A stretch of 64,000 nucleotides of DNA, taken from contig NC_091972.1 of the NCBI RefSeq assembly GCF_036711975.1, positions 11,785,001 through 11,849,000 of the forward strand. The letters are read 5' to 3'. The position numbers and the translations under genes were made by a program. Below the pieces are notes generated by a model, which was given only the letters and a program-made list of their open reading frames with translations, was not told where the DNA came from and ran no database searches. This DNA is from Onthophagus taurus (Eukaryota; Arthropoda; Insecta; Coleoptera; Scarabaeidae). Of the stretch, positions 20,605 to 32,500 are shown piece by piece (position 1 is the first letter of the stretch; the number at the start of each line of letters is the position of its first letter).

Positions 20605-23271
20605 TTACTGTGCCATTTCCTCATTCATGTTCCTCAAAACCATAAAATACGAACCGGCACCTCGAATAATCTAGAAAAAATAAAACAAATTCAATGTATT
20701 TATGTAAGCTTTAAAAAAAGGAAGGAATAATACAGTTACAAAAGTTTCCAAAGATAAGAATGCAAATTTTCCAGCCGTCAATTTTATTGGTCTATACGCT
20801 CGTGTCATCATAATTGCCAACGATTTTCTTGTAGATAGGCTCGTCACCAACCAATTTGATTCATAAACCATCTGAGGCAAACTATCGCTTATTAAGAAAA
20901 TTTCATTTCCGTGCCAGCAAAAAATAAAAACTTGGTACATAGCTAATACTAAATAGACGATCATGCTTATTGAATCAAATGAACTTATCTCGCTCTAAAA
21001 AAAAATTTCAACTGCAATATTTGTTAATATAGGGAATACTTTATTTTCAGTTCACATTATTCCAAAATACAAATTTAAAAGTATCAAGCAATTATTTCAA
21101 GTAACATGCCATATGCTCCACCTCCAAGTAGTTACCCAAGGCAATGATGCTATCTAGTAGCATTTACTAGCAGAGGACTAAATACTGGTGACAGGAAACT
21201 AGGTAGTACTAATAGAAAAGAAGAGTCTGCTATAACTAGATACTGTCTGCAGAAGACTAGATACTTCTTGCAGTAGGCTACTTGTTGCTTGCAGGGGACT
21301 AGATGTTGCTGACAGGAAACCAGATACTGCTAATGGAAAAGAAGTAACTGCTAGGTGTAGATACCGTTTGCAGAAAACTAGATATTGTTTGTAGCAAACT
21401 ACGTACTGCTTACAGAGGACTAAATACTGGTGTCAAAAAATCATAAGTAATAATGTGTACTTATATTGTTACAATTTTCAAAATATTACGACTGTTGGGG
21501 TAGTTTGAGAATTAACTAAATTATGACCTTATAACAGCAAAGATTCTTCTTAATTTATTACATAAAGCAATGAAATGGATAACTTGCATATAAGATTTAA
21601 TTAAAAACTTTTCCTTTTTTAATGAAAAGGAACAACAATCATCGTAATACCACAATCTGGAGCAACCCTGGAAAAAGTAAGTTCCTACAGACTTAATAGC
21701 TGACTGCCAATAAAGGTATATAGCAATCAGAAACCTGCCGGTTTGGTACAGACTTGTCTGTTGTCAAAAGTTCAAAAGTGTTGCCATTTCGTGCTCTACA
21801 GAAAACGTCCAATGGCTATAAATGGCTCTTCATGTAATATACTTTATACAAGATCCGTTATATCCTATAAGTGGAAACAATTCTTAATCTAAAGTACAAT
21901 TCTTTCGATTGAATCGAGCTACTATGGAAACACATGTCATAACTGATGATGTCTAATAACTAATAACGCACACACTAATTTAGATACGGCATGTTTAGTA
22001 ATCCTTAACCATGCATCTTATCACTCAAGGCTAAAGAAAAAATTGCCTAGCTTAATATTAGAAAATTATAGATAATTCTTAAACTTAGATACTGAAATAA
22101 TGTGAACTGATCATAAAAAATTACGCACAACAGAAAGTTGAAATAATTGAAAACAAATTAATAAAAGACTTCCCCCAAATTGGATCAACATTAAATAATT
22201 AAAAGTTTCCTCGGTGCCATTAGCCAATTCAATTATTTGTTGATGATGATTGACACAATCTCTAAAGCAACGATCGGCATATTTCTGAATATGTTTCGGA
22301 TATAATTCAACCTGTTCAATACCATTTTTAAAATTTGTATTAAATTCGCGATATTTATCCAAATTATCAGTAAGACCGTCTTCTCTCTAATTAAAGAAAA
22401 TATTAACATAAATATTTAACCGAGACAAATATTTTTTTATTAACCATTAATATTTCCATTCGATTCATATAAGTTTTTAAAGAGTTAATCAAAATTAAAA
22501 GTTGTGCTTTAATATGACATAAAATTCCACAAATTAAAGCATCGCTTGCACCGATTGTAAATCCATAAGACATGTTTGCACTGACTTGGTACAAACACAT
22601 AAGTTCGTAGTAAGGTGTTTCATTAGATTCGATTGGGAACCAAGTTTTATAAGGTTTTAAGCGGATTTCTCGAGTGTTTGTTTCGTTCAAAATCGGATCG
22701 AAATATTCTTCAATACCAATTCCTTGGTTAAAAATTTGGTTGAAGAAGTACATTAAAACCATCGGACATAGAAAACTTAGAAAGAACGTTGCTTGTCTGT
22801 AATTGGATTTTATCGCACCTTTAACATATTTTAATTCAATCGGTCCACCTCTTTTCACATCTGGTGCAAAAACACCGGATTGAAGAAATATTCGATACTT
22901 GTCAATATCATCTCTGAAAATGAAGATTAATCCCATTTTGCAAAAACCTAAAAGAAAATGTTTGAATTAAAATTAATAAGATAAATGTTATTTTAGTTAC
23001 CGAGAATGTGGCTCAAAAGATAAGTAAGTTGAAATGCAGAATCATAAATATCTGTAAATTTTTTGTAAAGATAAATTATTTCTGATATCGGATATAAAAT
23101 GAAAAAGAGCATCATGATCGTAATCGCGTAGATGTTGTACAACATTCTTTTTACGCTAAATATTTTTGGTTCGTCAATCCAAATGCCAAATATTTGCAAT
23201 AAAACGTAATGATATCTTAAATAATTTTTAACCGAAATGGTTGTTTCATCCACATCTTTTTTCTTACCCAT
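20605..23271 (-). CDS. Insect odorant receptor (7tm_6 family)
   Basis: Five exons read leftward: 23271-23001, 22947-22445, 22386-22129, 20994-20734, 20670-20605, giving about 452 aa with phases 1, 0, 0, 0. Several hydrophobic segments are visible (ITIMMLFFILYPISEIIYLY; ATFFLSFLCPMVLMYFF; LIQFGGSLLLICFQLFQL; MIVYLVLAMYQVFIFCW). The C-terminus has the family hallmarks: CWHGNEI, then IMMTRAYRPIKLTAGKF, LSLETF and GAGSYFMVLRNM. Such receptors form ligand-gated cation channels with Orco in sensory neuron membranes. The length is a little above the usual 380-420. The donor after exon 3 is GTGCGT; the exon 2/3 border is the least certain, because the frame also reads on past it. It has no relation to its protease neighbours. 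Confidence 0.9.
21171..21435. repeat. Minisatellite with 121-bp higher-order period
   Basis: It lies in the third intron of the odorant receptor. The unit is about 24 bp, a degenerate GACTAGATACTGCTTGCAG. A landmark CAG(A/G)GGACTA occurs at 21171, 21292 and 21413, exactly 121 bp apart, so five basic units form a higher-order repeat present a little over twice. Confidence 0.8.
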
Positions 23272-23539
23272 AATGACGTCTTTATGCTTTATGAGAATTG
23301 ACCGCGAGCGATTCTGGTTATTATACCTTTTAATTCTAGTACTTATTAAGTTCGTAACTTGTTATTTGAAGTTTTAAACTTGGTTTAATATTTATGAACC
23401 TCTTAGCAAATTCTCGATTAATATTTTATGTAACACAGTTTGTCACCTGACTATAAATATTTGATTAGTAAAAAATTTTTTTTGAGAATAAGCAATGCAT
23501 TCGATTTTGTTAAATAGTAACCTAACGATACAAACAAAG

Positions 23540-23940
23540 AAAATATTTTTAGGGCCATTATAGAACCATTAATGATGTACGGGTCAGAAGTGTGGGTGAG
23601 AGACAAAGACACAACTCGAAGACTGCTAGCAGCAGAAATTATGGTTTGGAAAAGATGATGTGACATAACTATGCACTATAAATGAAAAGCAACTAAAATG
23701 GTATGAACATCTGATGGACATCGAATGAGTAAAGAGAGAATCCCACTTAAGGTTTGGAACTGGGTGCTAGCAGAAAGAAACAAAAGAGATAGGCCTCGGA
23801 AAAATGGATCCAAGACATCAATGTGGAGATGAAGAGGAGAGGACTGAATGAAGATGATTGAATGATAAGGACTGCTGGTGGTTGGGATACGAGAAATTGC
23901 AATAAAAAAATTGAAAATACTCGTCAAATACAATAGAAAA
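23540..23940 (+). mobile_element. Decayed LINE 3' tail, RTE-like
   Basis: The + strand reads MYGSEVWVRDKDTTRRLLAA, then a region with ERIPLKVWNWVLAERNKRDR and PRKNG, with many stops. This matches the C-terminus of RTE-like LINEs (YGSExW ... RRxxRPRKxW ... RGLxExD). It lies between the odorant receptor promoter and protease gene 5. Confidence 0.65.
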
Positions 23941-24066
23941 AAATGAAATTTTAAAAATCTAAATCAAGATTACAAAAATTTTAATTACTATCAAAATTTC
24001 AATGAAACAACACGATTTAAGTATAATTTTTTATTTATAAGTGACATCAAAAATCCAAATTTATAA

Positions 24067-25090
24067 TTATGTAAGTTGTACATCAGAATTAGCATCGATC
24101 CAGTCCAAGAAACTGGTAATACGAGTATGTACAGATGGCCATCCGCGTTCACAACCAATGGCAAGGCCGAAAGATACGAGACCGATTTGGATGTTGTTAC
24201 CCATAACTGGGCCACCACTGTCTCCACTGCAAGCTCCTCTGCCTGCATCACCGGAAGTACACAAATGAGTGTTTTGAATGATACCTAAGAATCTGATGTT
24301 GCAGGCCAAGTTGGTCATTACGTTAACATGGACTTGTCGGAGAACTGGACTGATAGCGTTGGAACCGTCGCTATCTAATCCCCAACCGGAAATCCTAGCG
24401 TTTACACCACTGAAACTGTTTCCAACATCAGCACGACGTGGAAGAGTAACAACTTGGATGTTGTTAGTTAAGGTAACGGCAGATGGAAGAGTGATGATTG
24501 CGACATCGTTACGAATAAGGGATGCATCCCAACCTGGATGCATTCTCCAGTTGGTGGTACGCATGATGGTTAAACCGGCTGTTTCTTGGATTCTGTGAGC
24601 TCCTAAACGTACTTCAATTTGAGAACCACTATAAAAAATTAAAAAATAAATTGAAACGAATTTTATGAAAACTGCTATTTATTTACCCATCAACACAATG
24701 AGCAGCAGTTAAGACTTCACGAGGGGTGATTAAAGATCCGCCACAGAAACCAGTTCCGGCAGCAACGGTGATAAGCAGACCAACCTAAACATTAAAACAA
24801 GATATTTAATTTCAATCTTTTTTTGTAATAGTTAATTTTTCTTTACTTGGAATGGAATGGAGTGGGGAGTTGCTTCAATTCCTCCTACAATCTTTGGTTC
24901 GAAAATAACTTCGTCAAGATCGAAGGGAAGTGGAATTCTTGGTTCTCTAATAAAAACTTTTGACCAGTCGACATCGTCGGCCTAAAAATTAAAACATTAA
25001 TAATAAAATAGATCAGGAATAATCTTTCTAATTATAAGCACTTACGAGTGCCACTGAGGCAAGAGCAAGAAACACCAAAATCAGCTTCAT
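24067..25090 (-). CDS. Secreted S1A serine protease 5, active
   Basis: Four exons read leftward: 25090-25046, 24981-24847, 24784-24687, 24628-24067, giving 279 aa. The signal peptide is [15 protein letters not shown]; the propeptide has DVDW and PRIPLPF, and activation is at PK-IVGG. The triad is intact: TAAHC, NDVAI and GDSGGP. S1 pocket Gly189, Ala190 and Ser226. It has the intron after IPFQ (phase 0) and lacks the intron after the Asp region. This arrangement is shared with the gene at 27.6 kb, its closest relative here. TATAAATA lies 37 bp upstream and a GATA-type site AGATAAGA about 100 bp upstream. Confidence 0.93.
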
Positions 25091-25126
25091 TTTGGAATGT
25101 ATTCGGCGACAGTGATTCGTACGACA

Positions 25127-25134
25127 TATTTATA
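25127..25134 (-). promoter_or_regulatory. TATA box of protease gene 5
   Basis: TATAAATA on the minus strand. Confidence 0.65.
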
Positions 25135-25189
25135 CCACCTTCGTGACGTAGTCTTTTTCCCTTACGTTTACGTTTATTTTTTTTTTTAC

Positions 25190-25197
25190 AGATAAGA
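25190..25197. promoter_or_regulatory. GATA-type site upstream of protease gene 5
   Basis: AGATAAGA within TTACAGATAAGATTCAT. The same 13-base core and its spacing recur upstream of the protease at 27.6 kb. GATA factors are known to drive insect midgut genes; the role here is inferred. Confidence 0.45.
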
Positions 25198-25199
25198 TT

Positions 25200-26020
25200 C
25201 ATCTCAATTTCGTTTTGGATATGTGATGAAAGATTTAGACAAGAAGTATTGAGCCAAAATAGATTACCCAACGATCAACATTGTTTTATTTCAACTTGAT
25301 TGTTATGATTATTTTTTTCTCCTTTGTAATTGTCAATTACTTGGTTATCACTCTGCTTTCATGATCTCTGTATGAAGGACGTTTAAGTGGATTTATTTTA
25401 AAATTATCTTATCCTAATGATTTCCAATAAAAAAAATCCCCGTGAATATCAATTTAATTGTGAAATTTTCGTTTATACTAAAGATATCCTAACATCTTTG
25501 TAAATTGGAGTGCAACAAACATTACGTACTTAAATTTAAATTATTATTTTTATAAATAATAGTGATTAAAGTAAATTTATGCAATAAATTTGTAAAAAAA
25601 AGTCTTCCTATGTCCACTTGGGTTGGATTGGGTTGGTTTGGGTTTTCATGGTTTAGAATTACAGTGTCAATTTTAATTTCCATTTGCATTCAAGGTCATT
25701 AAAAATTAAAATATATTTAATACACACTTTCCATCTTCCACCTGCTATTTTAAAATTATTTTTTTTTATAATTGTTTATGTACCCCATCTATACTTCAAG
25801 AAATCGAAATAAAATCTTTAAATACAGAAATCTGTAATTACAATTTGATTTATCGATAGATCTACGGATATAGAAGGTATTCTACTACTATACCGATATA
25901 CAACCTAATGTACGAGTGTATGAGCACCTAATGTATGAGTTTTAGAATGTTTTTTTAACAATGATGGCTTAATATAATGATGTATACATGATACATTTCT
26001 TTTATACAAATAATATACAG
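25200..26020. other. AT-rich spacer
   Basis: No gene seen. It contains a short TTGGGTTGGATTGGG run near 25617-25650. Confidence 0.5.
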
Positions 26021-26021
26021 T

Positions 26022-26850
26022 ACAACCTCGATTAATCCGTTATATTAATACAGGGAAAGGAGTGTTCGTTATAGCCAAATGTCCATTTTTTGATCCACAG
26101 GTCATCATCAGCAAGCTGTTATAGCAAGGAGAGATGGCATTGGTATTGCTATTTCACCCATGGTTATCTATAAAGCCCAGCGTTTGAAGCCAGAATGGAT
26201 AAAATATATGCTACATATCACAGAGACTGCCATGAGCAGGAGAGATTGTCATACAACTGCTATTTTCATCAGATACCTTAGCCACTTGATGGAGTAGATG
26301 ACTGAATGAAGTAGCCGAAAAAGTAGTGCTAATATTTGATAGAGCATCATCTCACCGAGATGTCAAGATCGCAAGTGTCGCTGATAAACATCACGTTATA
26401 TTGCTTTCCAAAGAATACAACCCATGAGTTGTAAAACCAGACTCTTTAGGACGAATAATTTCGGAGAAGTTATCAATAGGGTGTGGATAAGAACTTTGAC
26501 AGTAAATGACATATAGAGTGGTTTATAGGATAAATCCGTTCGACTCTAAAGTTATTCTTGTAAAGACTTTTGCTCCTTCGGCTGTGTCATCATTCAGACT
26601 CATCTTCTGACTTCAGTGAATCCAAAAATAATCCCACCGTTTCGTTGAGGGAATTTAGAAACACACTATTCTCATGCACAAGAGACTCCAGAATCAACTC
26701 ACAGCAGTTTCATCTAAAATGGCAACGAATCACACCAAAACCAAAACGCCCACACACTATGAGATGCAAGGCACTGAACTATAAGGCAAGTGTAATCACG
26801 ACTTTACTGTTTAGAGATCTGCAGCATTCAGAGAATAAACAAATAACCTG
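26022..26850 (+). mobile_element. Pogo/Tigger-like (Jerky-like) DNA transposon relic
   Basis: A CAGTACAACCTCGATTAATC sequence resembles the terminal repeat of Tigger-type elements. Downstream the + strand has PMVIYKAQRLKPEWIKYML, then VLIFDRASSHRDVKIASVAD followed by KHHVILLSKEYNP, and finally RCKALNYKA. These match the DDE_1 transposase order (P.VIYKxxRLKPEW ... LIFDxxxSH ... HxVxL ... NYKA). The frame is broken, much of the protein is missing, and no right-hand terminal repeat was found, so it is an internally deleted fossil. Confidence 0.6.
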
Positions 26851-27500
26851 AAAAAAGCTTAACTGTGTGAGTATTCTAAATTACACACACATATTTCAAA
26901 TTTTAGGAAATCTGTCCTGTTTCTTTATTTCTTATAGGCTATCCCAAAATGTTGAGCTACAGCTTTAATACCACCGAATACAACTTATCCTATCACTCCT
27001 TCTCCCTCACTCTGATATTCTCACTTTTTTTATGGTGCCACAAGTGTATCCTGTTAATGACCTGAGCGTCATCATCTCCGCTGTTCTGATGATTCTTTTT
27101 GTAGCAGCATTTTCTGCTCTTGTCATTTACACTTAACATACACATATTTTGCAATATTATATCCCTTAGGTAATCTGACATCAAAGCTCCTTTCGTTGTT
27201 TGAGCTCTAACTTTTTCTAGGGAGTTCCAGCTTCTCGTAACATTGATGACAAGATATTAAAAACCCATCACATTCTAATTCTCATTCTATCCACTTGTTT
27301 TATGCTGCCAATTTGTTAATGGTTTCGGAATTAGCAGAAAAGTATAGGCTGAACAGAAATGCCCATTGAAACAAAAAACAAAAAAAACAAAAAGTTTCGA
27401 GCTACACTGTGGATTCAAGCTGAACAGGACATCATTAGTACGTTACAACGGTTGTTACTATTAAATAAAAACAGTTCTAATTCGTATTCATAAAAAGAAT
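26851..27500. other. Spacer, no gene recognised
   Basis: Some AT-rich sequence and a weak minus-strand open stretch at 26993-27184 without recognisable motifs. Confidence 0.4.
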
Positions 27501-27572
27501 TATTTATTGTGTGCAATTTCAAATTGTACGATTTCGATACATGAACACAATCTTTACAAAACTTTACTTTAT

Positions 27573-28596
27573 TTAATCAATACTAACATCAGAATTAGCT
27601 TCGATCCAGTCCAAAAAGGTACTAACACGAGTGTGTATAGATGGCAATCCAAGTTCGCAACCATTAACAAGACCAAAAGCAGCTACACCAATCAATCTAT
27701 CGTTAGCAACAACTGGACCACCGCTGTCTCCGCTACAAATTCCTCTTCCTCCATCCCCGGAAGTACACAAATGGGACTCTGCGATTATGGCGATTTCCCA
27801 CCATCTCATAGCGAATCTGCAAGCCGCAATAGACATAACATCAACTGAAGCTTCTCGGAGAGTTGGGCTAATCGTAGTGGAACTATCACTGGTCAATCCC
27901 CAGCCGGAAATTCTTGCAGTAGTACCAACGATATCGTTTCCAATGTCAGATCGACTCGGGAGACGTACAGGTTGAATATTATCGGTCAAAGTGACGGTAG
28001 ATGGAAGGTTTACAATGGCAATATCGCTACGGAGAAGTGATGGAAGCCAATCAGGATGAGTTATGTAGCTGGTGGTACGCATGATGACTTGGCCACCCGT
28101 TTCTTGGATTCTATGAGCCCCCAAACGTACTTCAATTTCGAGAGGTCTACAAAAAATTTAATTAGTAATTATTGTAAAAGAATAGAGAACAGTTTACCGA
28201 GATAGAAGACTTTCAGTACAATGAGCAGCAGTTAGAACATGACGAGGTGAAATTAAAGATCCGCCACAAAAGTAGGTACCTTCATCAAAGGTGACAAGGA
28301 GGCCAACCTAATAAAATTAATGAAATATACGTCACAAAAATATCGTAATATTTCTTTTACTTGGTATGGAAGAGAGTTGGGAACAGCTTCTTCTCCTCCT
28401 ACGATCCGTGGTTTGGCAAGGTGTTGTTCTAGGTTAGAAGGAAGTGGTATTCTTGGTTCATTAATAGTAACTTTGGACCAATCAATATGGTCGGCCTAAA
28501 AAATATCCATAAAATTAAAAAATTACAAAATCTCGTAAAAATAAAACTTACTAAAACCATAGAGATGAGTGCAAAAAGCACCAAGAAGGACCTCAT
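27573..28596 (-). CDS. Secreted S1A serine protease 6, active
   Basis: Four exons read leftward: 28596-28552, 28495-28361, 28307-28198, 28146-27573, giving 287 aa. The signal peptide is MRSFLVLFALISMVL; the propeptide has HIDW and PRIPLP, and activation is at PR-IVGG. The triad is present: TAAHC, SDIAI (the usual Asn before Asp is Ser) and GDSGGP. Gly189 and Ser226 line the pocket; position 190 is Ile, which would narrow it. Compared with gene 5 it has an extra TESLLS segment after the His loop and a Trp-rich insertion of about four residues (RWWEIAIIAE) before the last disulfide region. Same exon plan as gene 5. Confidence 0.92.
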
Positions 28597-28681
28597 CTTG
28601 AAATACAGAAGTATTTAATAATCTATATTTGTCGAATTTGCTGTTATAATACAGGGTTATATCTTACGTTTTCGATCTTAC

Positions 28682-28689
28682 AGATAAGA
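28682..28689. promoter_or_regulatory. GATA-type site upstream of protease gene 6
   Basis: AGATAAGA in TTACAGATAAGATACAT, 86 bp before the ATG, matching the site upstream of gene 5. No clear TATA box was found for gene 6. Confidence 0.45.
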
Positions 28690-28699
28690 TACATTGCCT

Positions 28700-29510
28700 T
28701 GTTGAAAGTACCTAAAATAGATTTAATTATCAAACAAATTTAAATCTTTAACACTAACTTTTCCATCTCTGCTTTAAAAGCAAAACACTTTTATAAATTT
28801 TCTTCGTTTATTTAGTTCTGAAATAGGTGAGAAAACACCTATTAATGCTAATACTGTCTATTTATTTAAAGTAGCAATCATCCTAAATACGCATTCTCTG
28901 GAAGAAGTTATATAAGCTATATGGCAACGTTTTATCCACCGATGAAAAACCTTTTTGAACTTCTTGCCGAACTGATTATCATATTTGTCACATAAAAATA
29001 TCCCTGTACACCAAATTTCGGCATTCTAAACCTTGCCGTTTTTGAGACAACGCTTTTTGAGGGCCATCTTTAAACGGCTCTGGCGCCCTTAGGAAGCATT
29101 TTCGGACCGAACATTATATAAACTTTTCTTTATGAGTTTTGATGTAGAATCACCTCTTTAAATATATAGACGCATTTTCCGGACAATCGGTATTAATTCA
29201 AAAAATTTTAAATTAACTGCGCCATCTCTACTCTAAAAGCGATACCAACCTTAGCTATCCATTAATTTAAATCGATTAGCGCCCTCTGCAAACAAACAAA
29301 ACTCAACAAGGTGGCAACAACAACCTTAAAAATTTAAGAAAAAACGTTTTAATCTCTTATTTATTAAAAGAAGAGATTTATTTCTTACAAAAATCATTAT
29401 ATTCTTAATTAAGTAACATTAAAACATTGATGAAATAGTTACAATAACAATCTAAACTTCTCGCGGTTAATTTTAAGCATCTAAAAAAACATAACCTCAA
29501 CATTTAAACC
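28700..29510. other. Intergenic region before CPSF2
   Basis: AT-rich, no coding motif. It must hold the CPSF2 promoter near its right end, which shows no TATA box; this is usual for a housekeeping gene. Confidence 0.5.
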
Positions 29511-32500
29511 ATGACTTCTATTATAAAATTAACAGCCCTTTCTGGGGCTAAAGACGAGTCTCCGCCTTGTTACATCCTACAAGTGGACGAAGTAAGAATA
29601 CTTTTAGATTGCGGTTGGGACGAGAAATTTGATTTCGAAGTTATAAAAGAAATAAAAAGGTTAGTTATACTTTAAACATTTTTATGATATCTTTTTAAAA
29701 TGATTTTTTTAGGCACATTCACTTAATTGACGCAGTTCTAATTTCTTACCCAGATGTTTCCCATTTAGGGGCTTTACCTTACTTAGTTGGAAAGTTAGGT
29801 TTAAATTGTCCTATTTATGCCACAATACCAGTTTATAAAATGGGACAAATGTTTATGTACGATTTGTACCAATCCCATCATAACATGGATGATTTTGAAT
29901 TGTTTACTTTAGACGATGTTGATGCGGCTTTCGACAAAATCGTACAATTAAAATATAATCAAAGCGTTTCGATGAAAGGGAAAGGTTATGGGTTGACGAT
30001 TACTCCTCTTCCTGCAGGACACATGATTGGAGGCACAATTTGGAAAATTATGAAAGTTGGGGAAGAAGATATAATTTATGCAAATGATTTTAATCATAAA
30101 AAGGAAAGACATTTAAACGGCTGTGAAATGGAAAAATTACTTCGACCTTCTTTATTGATAACAGATGCTTTTAATGCTAGTTATCAACAAGCTAGAAGAA
30201 GAACTAGGGATGAAAAATTAATGAGTAAATAAATCAATTAATAATAATTAAATTTTGGTATAAATCAAGAATCATCATGTCGCTTAAAAATCGACAATTT
30301 TTTTTTAATCGACAGGAAATCGCTCAAGTAAGCCATTACAAATAAAAAAAAGGGCGGAAAAGTGTTAAACTTAACAAAAAATCACTTTAAAGTTTCGACG
30401 TGACGTCACTTTTTGTGACGTCATCGACCATGCTAACCCTATACATACAATATATGCAACCAATATTACAGTATTTATTTTATAATACACGATTTGCCTA
30501 TTGCAATACCAATACTGTGATATTGGTTGCATACTTTCAATGATGAGGTTGGGTACGATAATTAATTAAAACACTGTACAGGTGTCCAAATTTCGATGGG
30601 TTTGCAGGGTATCTCAGTTATTATGAAAGATAGAAAGTTGCGGCTTTCGCGAACCTGAGCTACTTTTTTGTGAAACTTACAATGGCGCAAACCAAATTTT
30701 CATAGCCCTCTTCGTTTTTAATATACAGGGAGTGTTTCAAAATTTACGATTTTCAGACACCTCCTGTATCTCGGCTATCCGGAAACTAAGTAAAAAAGTA
30801 AAAATGGGTTCTAATAGATTTTTTCACGTGGAATCCAATGGTGCACGTAGAATTTTTCTAGTCGTCACGGTTTTTTAGTTATAAACACAACTCAAATACT
30901 GAATACTCAACTTCTAAAATACTTAACTCTTTATAACTCAAAAACCGTGATGACTAGAAAAATTCTACGTGCACCATTGGATTCTACGTGAAAAAATCTA
31001 TTAGAACCCGTTTTTATGTTTCCGGATAGCCGAGATACAGGAGGTGTCTGAAAATCGTAAATTTTGAAACACTCCCTGTGTTTCAAAATTTACGATTTTC
31101 CACTCCCTGTGTTTCAAAATTTACGATTTTCAGACACCTCCTGTATCTCGGCTATCCGGAAACTTAGTAAAAAAGTAAAAATGGGTTCTAATAGATTTTT
31201 TCACGTGGAATCCAATGGTGCACGTAGAATTTTTCTAGTCGTCACGGTTTTTTAGTTATAAACACAACTCAAATACTGAATACTCAACTTCTAAAATACT
31301 TAACTCTTTATAACTCAAAAACCGTGATGACTAGAAAAATTCTACGTGCACCATTGGATTCTACGTGAAAAAATCTATTAGAACCCGTTTTTATGTTTCC
31401 GGATAATACAGGAGGTGTCTGAAAATCGTAAATTTTGAAACACTCCCTGTATATTAAAATCGAAGAGGGCTATGAAAATTTGGTTTGCGCCATTGTAAGT
31501 TTCACAAAAAAGTAGCTCAGGTTCGCGAAAGCCGCAACTTTCTATCTTTCATAATAACTGAGATACTCTGTAAACCCATCGAAATTTGGACACCTGTGCA
31601 GGGTGGGCAAATTTGGGTGTTATTATAGGCTATCTCAGAAACTATAAGAGATACGAAAAAAGGAGGTGCTATGTTTCGGTCTCTTTTTCCGAGACTAATC
31701 CAATCCCACAAATACCAAATCTCTATCTTCTTTTGTTTTTAAGTTATAGCCGAAAAGTCAAATTTTAGCGATTTCAAAAAATGCTCATATTTCGTTTATT
31801 TTTGAAATTAGAGAAATGGGGTTAATACATTCTACAGGTACTTTTTTGAGTAGAATATACTGTCATTGAAAAATTTTAAACAGCTGATAATTTTTGAGAT
31901 ATAACATAAAGTTGTATTTTTTTATATACAAACTATAGTTGATTATGATGTTATTGAAAAGAGCATATTTTTAGCTTTCCAATGACGTATCGCACGCATG
32001 ATGTATCTGCAGAAAATAAGCGTTATTTTTCAATTCTAAAATATTAAAGATTACAATAAAAAATTTTAATTATAGTAGGCGAGGAAAACGCTAAATGCTA
32101 CTTAGTTACTATAGCAACGTGAGTTTACTTGTCATTTCATTCATGAATTTTTTTTATTCAGTTTATGATCCCTAATTTTCGTCTATCTCACCCAATTTCA
32201 AAAGAAAATATTGCTGATATCAAAAAACTTCTAAATCTTATGTTTGGGAAAAACTGGGAAAATACTACCGAAGATTTCATTAATTGATTCCGAACTGTTC
32301 TAACCTTACAACCAGTAAGTTTAGTAGAAGAAGATGACAGTTTGTGACTGTTTAGTTCCTGAAGTTGCCCATATTTAATTATTCATTAATTAATACATTT
32401 CTTGTATTTTTAATAAACAGACTTTACTTGCTAACCATTTTTTATTGGTGAACAAAGTCAGGGATAAGACGCTGAGAAATTTAAATTAACTATTCAAAGT

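Noticed and set aside
21171-21435. CRISPR-like array
   Set aside because: The repeats are degenerate and have no unique spacers, and the sequence is in an intron of an insect gene.
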